A stretch of 64,000 nt of DNA from Gossypium raimondii (lineage: Eukaryota > Streptophyta > Magnoliopsida > Malvales > Malvaceae): NCBI RefSeq assembly GCF_025698545.1, contig NC_068565.1, positions 6,138,001 through 6,202,000 on the forward strand, read 5' to 3'. Below, piece by piece: positions 46,273 to 57,699 of the stretch. Under the pieces are notes generated by a model. It was not told the origin of the DNA, searched no databases, and was given only the letters and a program-made list of their open reading frames with translations. How positions within the stretch are numbered: position 1 is the stretch's first letter; every line of letters starts with the position of its first letter. Position numbers and translations under genes: made by a program.

Positions 46273-46708
46273 AGGTAAATTACAAAAATAATCACTTTTA
46301 TTTGCTTCAGATTATTTTTAAAATGTTATGTTTTAGTCATTTACATTATCGTTTTGTTATGAAGTGGTCACTTTACCGTTAAGCTCCGTTACCTCCCAAA
46401 ATGGCGCTCCTACGTGGTAGTTCAAATGAGTTTTAAATGCCAACTTGAATGTCTTATGTAGCAGTCCAAATTAAATTTATTTAATTAAAAACATTTTTTC
46501 ATCCCAGCAACTGGACATCTAAGTTGGCATTTAAAACTCATTTGGATTGCCATGTAGAACTGCCGTTAGGGAGGTAATAGAGTTTAACGGTAGATTGACT
46601 ATTTTGTAACAAAACGAACACGTAAGTGACTAAAATGTAATATTTCAAACATAGGTGACTAAAATGTAATCTAAAGCAAATAAAATTGACTATTTTTATA
46701 GTTTACCT
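46273..46708. mobile_element. Foldback MITE with about 10-bp target duplication (Mutator-like)
   Basis: The ends AGGTAAATTACAAAAATAATC and its imperfect inverse (GACTATTTTTATAGTTTACCT) start long inverted arms that cover most of the 436 bp (for example GGCATTTAAAACTCATTTGG against AATGAGTTTTAAATGCC). GATTAAAAAA flanks both sides (46262-46271 and 46709-46718). A 9-10 bp duplication with long inverted repeats points to a Mutator-type element. Confidence 0.85.
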
Positions 46709-46800
46709 GATTAAAAAATAATTATGTTGTTTTGTTTATATGATACAATATACAAGACAATTTACTTATAACAAAGGATTTATCAAAGATTATGGTTCTT

Positions 46801-46810
<10 letters not shown>

Positions 46811-46831
<21 letters not shown>
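46811..46831. repeat. (TA)n microsatellite
   Basis: An uninterrupted run of about ten TA units in the spacer between RING copies B and C. Confidence 0.9.
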
Positions 46832-47199
46832 CCTTTAATTGAGTAGAAAAGTGCATAAAAATCAAACTACAAAATAAAATATATAATTAACTCAGTATTT
46901 AGCCTATTCGCCACGAGTATTTACTCCACAGTTCATGTTTTTGGTATATAGGTGACAGTGATTTACTATTGAAGAGGTGTGTGAATTATCCACTCTCCTA
47001 GTAATTTATTACATTTTCATTTTTTTTTATTTTGAATATAATAATCTTTCATAAAAAAATATTTTTTCACTCACCAAGTAAGGTTATGTAGGGCTAATGT
47101 AAAAATAATCCCCAAATGAAAATTCGTCACTTGTTCTGTATGAAACTAATAACTTTTTTGCCAAAAAAACTTGAAATTTCTGCATGACACGTGCTAAAT

Positions 47200-47435
47200 G
47201 AAATGTTGGATGTCTTCACTATTCCTCCTGTTTCACGTTCGATGTAGCCTCATGCGGTGAGCATTACTTGGTGCAGCTGATATTAGGCGAAGAGAAAGGA
47301 GCTGCTGATTTTGTATTTCGTTATGTGTATGAACACTTACACGTGAAAGCTCCCTTGTCCAAGAATCTCGTGGAAGGCACTGTCGATGATCGGGCTGAAG
47401 GTCTTGTGCCTGATGTGGTTGATGCAGGTTCATGA
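47200..47435 (+). other. Unassigned coding-like fragment
   Basis: The plus-strand frame from about 47200 to a TGA at 47433-47435 is open for nearly 80 codons. It reads as a plausible globular protein piece (HYLVQLILGEEKGAADFVF, AEGLVPDVVDAGS) and has higher GC than its flanks, but it has no ATG. The minus strand is also open here (47233-47532). I cannot name a family; it may be an exon remnant of a lost gene carried to this site. Confidence 0.3.
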
Positions 47436-47645
47436 TACTTCGTTTTTTGTTTGAAGGGTATTTTTCATTTATTCTGTGCTTCCAAAGAACATAGGCTCTA
47501 TTGATAGATCTCATGCATGCTCTAGTTTCCATGGGGCCAACAGTTTGTACTAGTGCTGGTGGTCCGTCTGTGCCTTACTGAGATAATGGGAGAGGATCTC
47601 GACATTGCCCTTACCTTAGAAGATGGTCATCTTCTAATACGTAAT

Positions 47646-48212
47646 TTACATTGTCAATGCTATGCTCACACCATCTAGTATACAATTCCGACAAATCGGA
47701 CAAGTTAAATGGTTTCTCAACCAGTTATCTATGCAACTGAAATGAAAAACATGTTCGCAGACTGGGAAAACCCGACACATTTCATCATCTTCAAAACCAT
47801 CCAAACAAATCACACATTCATCTAACGTTGTTTGTCCCAAGCTTTTGTAGGTCACGCAAGGCAAAGCCTGCTCCAAGAACTCTGGGGTTAGCCCCGAGAT
47901 TTGCCTTTCGGCCAAATACACCATGAACCCGTTGAAAATCTCCATCACCCACACATTGTTCAGCGCCATAGCTTCATCGGGCCAATCTGAATTTTCGAGT
48001 TGATAATTGGCGATTTGGACCAATTCGAGGTCAAGATGATCGACGGCGACTTCGCGCCGTAGCCAGGTGACGACTCGCTCGGAGATTTGAATGAAGATGA
48101 CGATGAGCAATATTCCCACGAGGCAAACGAAGATCGATGTTTGGAAATCTTGAAGATCGTAAGTGACGTTAGTGTGTTCATTATTGTCCGGTGATGGTGG
48201 TGAAGCCTCCAT
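47646..48212 (-). CDS. RING-H2 finger protein, ATL-like E3 ligase (copy C)
   Basis: An intronless 188-residue close paralogue of copy B, with the same ligands at C133, C136, C152, H154, H157, C160, C171 and C174. The membrane segment lies at about residues 26-43. The start is set at the ATG aligned with copy B (MEASPPSPDNNEH). An in-frame ATG at 48332 would add 40 residues including a Lys run encoded by a poly-T tract, which looks like 5' UTR. The 3' end matches copy B (CPICRNCI followed by a Met-rich tail). The two genes lie 1.8 kb apart in the same direction and their 5' flanks are also similar (GATTTGATYCTGATRTT before both), so this is a tandem duplication. Confidence 0.87.
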   Translation of the reverse strand: MEASPPSPDNNEHTNVTYDLQDFQTSIFVCLVGILLIVIFIQISERVVTWLRREVAVDHLDLELVQIANYQLENSDWPDEAMALNNVWVMEIFNGFMVYLAERQISGLTPEFLEQALPCVTYKSLGQTTLDECVICLDGFEDDEMCRVFPVCEHVFHFSCIDNWLRNHLTCPICRNCILDGVSIALTM

Positions 48213-48339
48213 TGATGACTTATTGAAGTTTTTTTTTTTTTTTGAGAAAGCAAATTGTAAAAGGCAAAAGCACTTGAAAGTTGAAGAAAAGCAGTGATTT
48301 GATCCTGATGTTGTAAAGATTATAGTTTTCAACTTTGTG

Positions 48340-49439
48340 GGATAATTAAAGTTGTTGTTTTTTTCTTTTTAATTTTCGAACATATTTATTCTTAATTTCC
48401 ATAACTGTCATACTTTCCAGGCTCTAGTTTTGTTTTTTTCTGAAACGAATTTTGTAAAGGGCCAGGTAGCCAAAATTTCGAAGTTTCCACCATTGATGAA
48501 ACCAACCAAGATACCTGAAAAATTAACAAAACATTTCAGGTGAAGATGGAAAAAACTTTGATTTTTTTTCTTTATTTTGTTATTAAGTTAAGGTAATTAT
48601 TATCAACAAAATCTCATTTACTTATTTTTTTATTTTAATATATATGAATAGTTGGTTTTTTTATAGTTATTTTGGGATTGAGTTGGTTTTTGTTTGACCA
48701 TGGAGGAAAAGTTAACTAATTGATTTCATGGGGTGCGAGAATGATTATGCTGTTTCTGTTTATCAAATTATATAACATTCGACAACAATTTTCTTATAAC
48801 AAATTTTCATTTTAATGTGTTTACTTAATTGTCAAAATGTTCACGGTACTAAATGTAGTTTGGATTCGAATCGCTTTATTAAATATTTACCTTTTATTGT
48901 AATTCAAAAAAAAAATTATAGACTTATAGTTCTTATCGTAGTATGTGCATGATAATGATTTATTTCATTAAGGGTATGTGAGCTGTACAAAATTAATTTA
49001 ATTTTTCTCATATATATTGTTATTTAATCTCCTCATTGAGTTGATGTCATGAATCAATCGAACGCCAATTCAATTAGGTAAATTATGAATATATTCTTTC
49101 GTAATTAAAATATGTTATATTAATCAAGGTATTAAAGTTTTTGGTTAAAAAATAAAAAATTGCATGTGATTAGACTTGAACATTAATTTTGCTACTAAGC
49201 CAAAGCTTTTTTTAATTTAATATTGGCTAAAATGTCAAATAAAACCTCTAAAAATAATGAAAAAAATTAATCCCCTCCTTGAAAAGTGCACCTAATTGAG
49301 CCATTTGAATCATGATTGGTACCTAATTAAGCCCATTGAATTCATTTTTCCATTGAAGCCCCTAACAGCCATTAATTGCTGATGCTGACGTGGTGGGTGA
49401 CGTGCTAAGCTAATATGGTAATGTGGCAAAAATGATATT
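48340..49439. other. Intergenic, possible decayed repeat at the right end
   Basis: AT-rich upstream flank of RING copy C. From about 49240 a block with the style of a dispersed repeat begins (CACCTAATTGAGCC, GGTACCTAATTAAGCCC, GCTGATGCTGACGTGG). The hAT MITE at 49448 is inserted into it, and the text seems to resume after 49868. I cannot set its limits. Confidence 0.4.
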
Positions 49440-49447
49440 GTGGTAAC

Positions 49448-49860
49448 TAGAGGTGTTCATGGGCTGGGCCTAGAAAAAATTTTTGGCCCGCATCCTAGGC
49501 TCGGGCCCGGCCCGGCCCGAAATATGGGCTTAAAAATTTGTCCAAGTCCGACCCTAGAAAAAATTCCTAAGCCCAAGCCCGGCCCGGCCCAATTTTTTAA
49601 TAAACACCAAAAATTTATTTTTAAAATAAAAAAATAAAAAATATTTTAAAAATATTTAAAAATAAAAAAATAAAAAATATTTATTATATTCGGGCCGGGA
49701 TCGGGCCAAAAAAGTGGTGCCCGAGGCCCGGCCCGTTTTCTAAACTGGCCTCATTTTTTGCCCAAACCCATATTTCGGGCCTATATTTTTACCCGAAACC
49801 TTCCATATTTCGAGCGGGCCGTCGGGCTGTGCCGGGCCGCCTGGCCCATGAACACCTCTA
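49448..49860. mobile_element. hAT-type MITE with 8-bp target duplication
   Basis: The ends TAGAGGTGTTCATGGGC and GCCCATGAACACCTCTA are perfect inverted repeats. GTGGTAAC flanks both sides (49440-49447 and 49861-49868). An 8-bp duplication and a TAGAGGTG-type terminus are the hAT signature. The interior is rich in CGGCCCGGCCC-like runs with an AT-rich centre and does not code. Confidence 0.92.
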
Positions 49861-49868
49861 GTGGTAAC

Positions 49869-51186
49869 TAACATGGAAAAAAGATGACATGGAGGGCTTA
49901 ATTAATTTTTATTTTATTTTATGAGGGCTTATTTGCTGATTTAAGTAAAAAATTATTAAAATTCTAAAGAAATCTATTTTATATAAATTACAAATTCATA
50001 AAAATTATTAGAAATTTATAAAAAATATTTAAAATATAAAAATATAGAAAATTTTTAAATGTATAAAATTTTAGAAAAATATAGAAAATATTATACAATT
50101 TTTGAAAAATATCAAAATTATAAAAAGCATAGAAAATGTTAAATTTTATAAAAATAGAATAATATATAAAATTTATTTAAATTATTCAAATACTATAAAA
50201 ATATAAAACTAAAGCTATAAAAATAAAAAATTACTAAAACATTTTTTTATTTTCTGTCACACACGGTTCTACACCATACATCAACCCATTCTTATAAGCT
50301 TCCCTCTCCTTAACCTTCCTCAACTAAAATGTTACTTGTCACTAATTGTGTTTATAGGTTGTGCCAAGCTTAAGCCCGATTAAAAAAAAAATTGTAGGCT
50401 CGAGCCCAACTAAACTTAGCTGGTCGAAATGATTTCGTTTCACTATTTTAAAAATAATAAAAATATTTTTATTTAAATTTAATTATAAAATATATATTAT
50501 ATATTAATATAAACTTATTTTCTACGTATTTTTTTTAAAATTCTTGAGAGATAAATTGATTTTCCAACCGGATTCTTAGAGTTTTCTAGTTCCAATCATG
50601 ATGTCTCACTTTTTTTTATCTTCACTTTTGCAAGAAATTGAGAGTTGAGAAAGAAAGAGTTATTGGTTGATTTTTTATACGTAGTTGCTTTAAGTTTTCA
50701 TGGGCGAGGCTTAAGAGAAAGTGGATGTGAGATGAGTAATTAGCTGAGATTTCGATGTTTATAGGTTATATTTAATTAATAATAAAATTATATTTAGCTG
50801 ATTGCTTCATTAATGGAAACAATTAACAACATTGTTGACTTAAACTTATTAATAACATAAAATTAGAGAATTAAATAATGAGAAATTAAAGTAGAAGAAT
50901 TAAATTCTAATTTGCAGTATTGTAGAAGGACTAAAACCAGAATTAAACCTTAACAACAAATTAGAAAACAAAAAGGAAATGTATAAATCCTACGTCGTTT
51001 AAGATTAAAAGATACCGCCTAGACCCAAAAACCCTAATTTCCCTAATCCCCGAAGCCCTAACGTTTAACCTCCATGAAACTGCATTTCAGTCGGTGGAAC
51101 CCAGAACCCAGCAATTCGCGACCTGTCCCCTAACTTCCTCAATTCCCCAATACCATAATCTATTCTTTCCTTCAAAATTCCCTTCA
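49869..51186. other. Intergenic, with the 5' region of the polymerase gene
   Basis: Mostly very AT-rich low-complexity sequence (about 49970-50240 and 50440-50530). From about 50985 the sequence becomes C-rich (ACCCAAAAACCCTAATTTCC), typical of a plant 5' UTR, leading to the ATG at 51187. An out-of-frame ATG at 51074 could act as a short upstream ORF. Confidence 0.45.
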
Positions 51187-54100
51187 ATGGAACCTCAAAC
51201 TCCCACAAATTCGCAACCCGTCCTCTACGAAACCCTAACCTTAAACCCAATTTCTCTCCCTTCTTCCCCTACCGCCGAATCTCCGCCGTCCAATCAATCT
51301 CCTGTTGAGCCGTACACTGTCTTCCGCAACGAAATCTCTCTATCGGCAGAAAATACCATCTCCGTGGACTCAGCTGCGCCGGACTATTTCTCGCTTGATG
51401 TTAATGAGCCGGATGAACCAGTAGTAATTCGGGCTTCAGTCTTGGCCTGGGATGAACCAGAGCCGAAGACACCGGGTCCTGCGAATGAGCCAAGGCTTGA
51501 GAACAAATGGTGGTTTCGTGGGAATAGTAGGTTCCAAAGTCCAATGCTTCAGTTGCATAAAGGTTCGCTGATGATTTGAGCTTTTAGTAATGGAAATTTT
51601 GAATTTTTTGACTTTTTTTTTCTGTTTTTTATCGAACTGTTTGGTTATTCTATGTAAAATTGAAGTTTGTGATTATTAATTATAGTTTATAGTGCTTAAG
51701 CTGATTTGAAGTTCAGTTTTTGACCCCTTACAAAATATCGGGCCAGCTTTATTGCTATCATATTTTTCAATGGCCTTTAAATTCAATGCTTTTAGTTATT
51801 TTAGTGATGAATATAGTTGGAAATGAAGTTTTAAGTTTTTAAATTGAGATATCCATTAATAAATTTTGGCATTTTGTATCTTTACCTTGGTTTGTGTGCT
51901 AGTTCTGGATAATTCATTTGGAACTCTGTCATCTGCTTGTTACTCTGATTTTTGTAGTTTTAGGGTAAACCACATTAATTTGGTGGATATGGTTGTCTAG
52001 AAAAGAAATGGAGGGTTGCACGTCCAATGGTCATTATGGTCCTTGAGTTTATGATTGAAGAGTCATACATTTTTGGCCAGTATGTGTGGTGGGAATGATA
52101 CATGGAGTCTATAGATGGGCATTTGAATCAAGTACTTCAGATTTTAGAGTTCTGTTATTATAATCTTGTAATTATTGAAGAATGGCTAAATGTATAATTT
52201 AGCTTGATTTTTTTAAAAGTATGTGTTTGTAGCACATTGGGTTCCTGTAATTGGTAGCTGGTAATAAAGATTCTTGAATGGAACTTTTATGGTGTGTACA
52301 TCATAAGCATATTTTAATACTTCCCACCATGGTGGGCGTTGCAGAAATAGTGGACTTCTGTGATTTTCTATCCCCTACACCCGAAGAGCAAGCAGCACGT
52401 GATGCAGCTGTGCATTCTGTTTTTGATGTTATCAAGTACATATGGCCTGCCTGCAGGGTATGATTGGCAGCCTCTCTTTCTCTCGTGCACAAAAGCACAC
52501 ACATGTAAAGATGCATACATAGTGTACAATGCCAAATGGTAATGAGTTGTTGCTTTGCAGCCAGAAGTTTTTGGGTCGTTCAGGACAGGGCTTTATTTAC
52601 CAACAAGTGATATTGATGTGAGTAGTTTGCTTCCTTTTATCCCATAAGTTTATGTCTCTCAACTCAAACTATATTAATGTTTAATCTTGTTATATTGTAG
52701 CTTGCGTAACATGGTTGATGGGTTTTTCATTAGGATTATGAAATTTAGTATATAGATTTTCTACTATGGAAAGGAAAGAAAAACAATAGGCAGAGGAAAG
52801 CTGACCCAAATTTTTGTATTTCTCCCCTATTCTGTATGACTGACTTTCTTAAGCCATTTGTTTCCATTTTATGTAGGTAGTGATTCTAGAGTCAGGTATA
52901 AAAAATCCACAGACTGGTTTGTATGCTCTTTCCAGGGCATTATCTCAAAGGGGAATTGCAAAAAAGATGCAGGTATTTTATTTTTTTGGAAAGTTTACTG
53001 ATACAATAGAGTATATTTAGCTAACAATTCAATTCCTATCAGGTGATTGCGAAAGCTCGCGTGCCAATAATTAAGTTTGTAGAAAAGAAAAGCGGTGTCG
53101 CATTTGATATAAGGTAGTTCTATATTCCTCTTGCCCTCTTGTCCTAGTATGTTTTAATCCAATATCTCATCTAAAATTCTCTTCACCTCCGAACATTTCT
53201 GAATTTGTTTTACTTCTGGTATGAATATCATCATAAAAGACACTGGATTAATATGAAATTTTAGCAGTGAGGTTTTTTGGAAGATATTATGGTAGGACTT
53301 TGGAATTGTCTTCATTGTTTTCTTTGAGGTCCATGATAATTGGGAGGTCCAAGTATTTGGAAATTCCGTAAAAAAACTTAGGATTCGGATATTAGTAGCG
53401 AATGAGGCTAACTAGTTTACCAAACAGAGAAATTTTCTTTATTTTTTATTTCAGGGAGATGAGATTGTCGAGAATTCATGAACAAGAAATCTTGGTCATT
53501 TTTTCTGTAATCGCATAAACAGTTCACTTGATTGAGATTCCTATTTTCCTGAATTTTCTTGACTGACAAGATCTGATGGGATGCTTGGAATTTGATGAGG
53601 GTGGAGGCATGTTTAGTTTCCTAGACTGATTTATAGCAGATGTAATAAGTGCACCAAAGAAAGTTGTTTATCTCCATCTTGGTTTGATGTGGCAATTTAA
53701 AAGCCATGTTTTCTTTAGCACTTCTGTCTCACGATTTAATATTTAATTGGGTGTTCAATATTGCAGCTTTGATGTGGATAATGGACCAAAAGCTGCTGAG
53801 TTTATCAAGGTTTGTTGCAATTACAGACTTTCCTGCCTCAGATGTTTCATTTGTTAGTGGTGCTTAAGATATAGTTATTTTAATCCCTTTCTTGTCAGAT
53901 GAGGTCAATTAAGTTGGACCATAGACTCTTTCTTATTAGGATTTCTTCTGAGTCGAGTTTCATTTTTGGCTGCAATTATTCTTGAGGATTGTGCTCTTGT
54001 GTTGAGTTTGATTGTTTCCTAGCTTTATCTTCACCAATGGGAATCACTGCTTAATTTTCACTTATTTCCTATGTCTACTTCTGGATTTGTTGATTAAAAT

Positions 54101-55929
54101 TTATGTAAATCATTTTGGTTCGATTAACTCATGTTCCTCAAAATTAGGACTTCTGTGGTTTTCCTGTGGTTAATTAAAGCTCTGCTTCTTTAGTTTATTT
54201 CTTTGTATGTTCCATAAACTTTGGGCTGTTTTCTAGATATTTTCTTTGTTTTTTCTAAATTTAAAATTTGCTTATGTGTTTTCTCTTAGGAAGCAGTACT
54301 AAAATGGCCTCAATTACGACCATTGTGTTTGATCTTGAAAGTATTTTTACAACAGAGAGACCTGAATGAGGTTTGAGTTTATCTATATTGATGATCTGTT
54401 CGTTTTGTTCAAAAAGTAGTGTTCCTCTGTTCTTGATTTGCAATGTTTTTGAAACTATGCAGGTATATTCAGGTGGAATAGGTTCATATGCTCTCCTTGC
54501 AATGATCATAGCCATGTTGCAGGTATGCATTTTCGGATTTTCGATAAGGCATTGGACTCTAGCACCTTTTGCTTTTACCCCTGTTTTATTGGTGTTGCCT
54601 AACCTATCTTGTGGCTTCCGTACTTCAGAATCTGAGTGAATCCAGAGCTTATCCGGAACATAACTTGGGAATGCTCTTGGTACGTGTGCACAGGAACCAT
54701 TTTCTCTTTTGCTTCCCTCTTAATCTGAACATTTTGAGCTAAAATAAGAGAACTGAAAAGAAAAGCTGACATGTAATGTTACAAATGTACTTCATTTTGA
54801 AATTAGGTGCATTTCTTTGATTTTTATGGACGAAAATTGAACACTGTGGATGTTGGTGTATCTTGCAAAGAGAGAGGCACTTTCTTTTTGAAGAGTAGCA
54901 AAGGGTAAAAGGAAAAAATTTCCGTCATGCTGAGTTGATCACTTTTCTTCCACAATTACTTGGTGACTAAAATTGTATATTCTTCTTTTGGTTTGATTCT
55001 TCTTTAGGTTTTCAAGCAAAGGACGGCCATTTCTCATCTCCATCGAGGACCCACAGGTTGCCTTGAATGTTGTTACTTCTTATTCATGCTTTGGCTGCTG
55101 AGTTATGCTCTCCCTCTCTTTTTTTTTTTTTAATTTATTAATCTCTTTCTTATGATGAAACAGACTCCAGACAATGACATTGGGAAGAACTCATTTAACT
55201 ATATCCAGGTTAATAATTTTTACCTTTCTAGTTCACTGTATCTCGAGGGGGAAAACCCTTCACCCATGGCTGCCCTCTTACCCCCTTATTCATGCGGTAA
55301 ACCTAGTATCTCTCTGGTAGGATAAGTTGGATCAAGTTGGCTTCATTCCAACCTTCTATTGAAGGTGAGGAAGGTTTTCAGCTACTATCAGAATACATGT
55401 AGTGAGAATGTTATGTATTGTCTTGCAGATTAGGTCAGCTTTCGGGATGGCTCTTTCGAACCTGAGTAATCCCAAGAACATTTTGGCTCTGGGCCCCAAT
55501 AGAAGCATTCTCGGTACCATAATTAGACCGGATCCAGTTTTGCTTGAGCGCAAAGGAGGATCTAGTGGGGATGTAACCTTTAGTAACTTGCTTCCTGGAG
55601 CCGGGGAGCCTTTACAAACTCTTAACGGAGAGAAGCAGGACATCTTATGCAATTGGCAGTTCGATGATGAAGAACCGCTGCCTCGAGGGAACGGAAATGC
55701 TGGAGATGTTAGTGCTCAATCCTCTGGAAGAAAGAGGAAATCTTCTTCCAAAGGAAGGCACAAAAAGAAGAAAATAAAAGAAAACGTTGATGTAACAAAG
55801 GACTGGGATGAAGAAACATTCTCAAAGAAAGAAAAGAGTTCAAGGAAGAAAAGTTCTAGACATAGCCATAAACATAAAGATTCCAATGGTTACGGTTATC
55901 ATCATGGTGGTGCGTCCTGGAGTCGCTAG
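51187..55929 (+). CDS. Non-canonical poly(A) RNA polymerase, TRF4/5-like
   Basis: Thirteen coding exons give 546 residues: 51187-51562, 52345-52457, 52561-52617, 52877-52972, 53043-53113, 53767-53809, 54290-54370, 54463-54522, 54629-54679, 54807-54904, 55008-55056, 55164-55208 and 55429-55929. All introns are GT-AG and the phases join cleanly. The nucleotidyltransferase core has the G-S motif at 168-169 (VFGSFRTGLYLPTSDID), catalytic Asp pair D180 and D182, and a third Asp, probably D236 (FDISFD). The PAP-associated part follows (SGGIGSYALLAMIIA near 282, NLGMLLVHFFDFYG near 311). The C-terminus is Ser/Lys-rich with a basic nuclear signal near 480-500 and a His-rich end. Yeast Trf4/5 and plant relatives such as the Arabidopsis TRL protein add short tails to aberrant nuclear RNAs and rRNA by-products for exosome decay; that role is inferred by homology. 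The first 125 residues are Pro-rich and poorly structured. Confidence 0.9.
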
Positions 55930-55989
55930 AACTACCATACTCTTAACCCCTTTCATTATTGGTCATCTGCTTCAATCATTCAACAATCA

Positions 55990-57150
55990 ACCTTAACACT
56001 AAACCGTGGTCTATTTGCGCAAATGTCAAGGTAAGCTATTTTAATTCTATCATTACAAGAGTCTGGGATTTTCGCCATTGACCCCCGTTTCTTACGGGGA
56101 CATGGATGGGTTTAAGTTCATTACAGCAGCCCCATTGTTCTTTAGCTTGCTTGTGAGGCCACTTTATAGTCTACAAAAATGATCAAAACTAGGGGAAGAA
56201 TCTGAAAACAATTCGTCATACGGTCAATTAAATGTAACCATAAATAGTTGAATCAGTTTTGTTCGAATCTTAAAAGGATAAATGTCAAACCATTCACTTC
56301 CATTCTTATTTTTTGCAATGTACCATCAAGATTATGAATGGAAGTAAAAGAGCTACTTATCTTTCTCTTCTTCCTTTTTTTTTTTTTTTTTTGTTCGTCA
56401 ATTTATGCTTCTTTTTCCTGCTAGTCTTTCAACTTGAAAGTTTTGTCGTCTTTAATAATACATGGTTGTTTACTTAAAATATTTTTGCAATGTACCATCA
56501 AGATCATTTAGTTGTTAACCTCATAAATGATCTTCATTTCTTGTTTTGAAAGTTACTTCGAAGGTTTATTTTGATTATTTATAATATTTTTCCTTAATTT
56601 AATCACTTCTATTAATATAATTGTTCAAATTTTCCATTAATGGATTGCTAACATGTAATTAATTTCTTTTCCATGTAATTAATTATTTTCACTTCACTCG
56701 GCCATTTAGGGATTAACATTGTCATGTCGGCTCGACTGTCACACAAATTATTTATTCTTTTTAAACTGAAAAATACATTTTCTTTTTAATAAAATAGAAT
56801 GATGGGATGTTTTGCAATAAAGCATCTAAAAATTAAAAATTGAATTTAAATAGTAATATAATTAAACTGATCTAAAAGATTCTTTATTTACTTATCGCGT
56901 GGATTATATCATTTATTTTCCATTATAAATTATTAGACATGTTTAAACAACTAAATCACTAAAATTATTTAAATGACTTATAATGAAAATCTTAAGCAAG
57001 TGATAAATTAAAATTTTATTTTGTAAATTCAAGTTCAGCAGTCAAGTAAATTGATTTATCAAGAAAAAAATCAATAAACTCTAAAAGAATATCTTATTTA
57101 AAATTTTAATCTAATTCATAAGCCAATTGTGTTATTTTTCTTTATTATTA
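55990..57150. other. 3' UTR and AT-rich spacer
   Basis: The 3' flank of the polymerase gene, including a poly-T run near 56377-56393, then AT-rich sequence with no gene or terminal repeats seen. From about 57150 the sequence is shared with the region before 61690. Confidence 0.45.
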
Positions 57151-57368
57151 TTAATTAGTGTAGTTAATGAAGCTTAAATATAATTTAATTTCTACTTATT
57201 TCATAAATTCTCTCTTTTAATTGCATGTTTTCTAATATTGGTGATACCCTATAAATTATTTTCTTCGTCGTTATAGTAATTAGTAAATTCTTGCAGCAGT
57301 ACCAAAAGTCTTCTGCCCACTAAATTAAGAGAATAATGAAAAACAAAAACCCATCACTATCCATTGCT

Positions 57369-57681
57369 ATGGCAAGTTTAAATGTTCACACGGCTCTCGC
57401 AATTCTGGTGATTGCGGCGAGTGGTGTGGTCATCATTGATTCACTCAAGGCAAATAGTTGCGGATACATGTCGTTGCCTTGCTTGGACCAACTTTTCACA
57501 AGCAGATTAATAAACGAATATTGGTCGCTCATGCCATGAAGCAATGGTGAACGGACATCTTGAAGACCCCCTTTACGATAACCATACAAACATTATACCG
57601 GAAGTCTTGCCGGAGGCTGAACGGATATGGAATGAGTGCATTTTAGTTGCTGCTGATGTTTCACCTGCTCCTTCCCCTTGA
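57369..57681 (+). pseudogene. Broken prolamin-like secreted protein gene
   Basis: A paralogue of the gene at 61690. It keeps the signal peptide (MASLNVHTALAILVIAASG), the first two conserved Cys (SCGYMSLPC) and, in another frame, the C-terminal half (CHEAMVNGHLEDP, IWNEC, ending SPAPSP and TGA at 57679-57681). Relative to the intact copy a net 35 bp are missing after AAACG near 57511; this removes the CC pair and shifts the frame, so translation from 57369 stops at 57537-57539. An upstream in-frame ATG at 57336 exists. The upstream region, including the TATA-like CCTATAAATTA near 57248 and GCAGCAGTACCAAAAGTCTT, is shared with the intact gene. Confidence 0.85.
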
Positions 57682-57699
57682 AGAATTGGATACCTATTA

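Noticed and set aside
48213-48332. 40-residue N-terminal extension of RING copy C
   Set aside because: It contains a Lys run from a poly-T tract and has no counterpart in copy B, whose start aligns with 48212.
51094-51186. Upstream extension of the polymerase first exon
   Set aside because: The frame is open but begins without ATG; the first in-frame ATG is at 51187, and the extension is C-rich 5' UTR in character.
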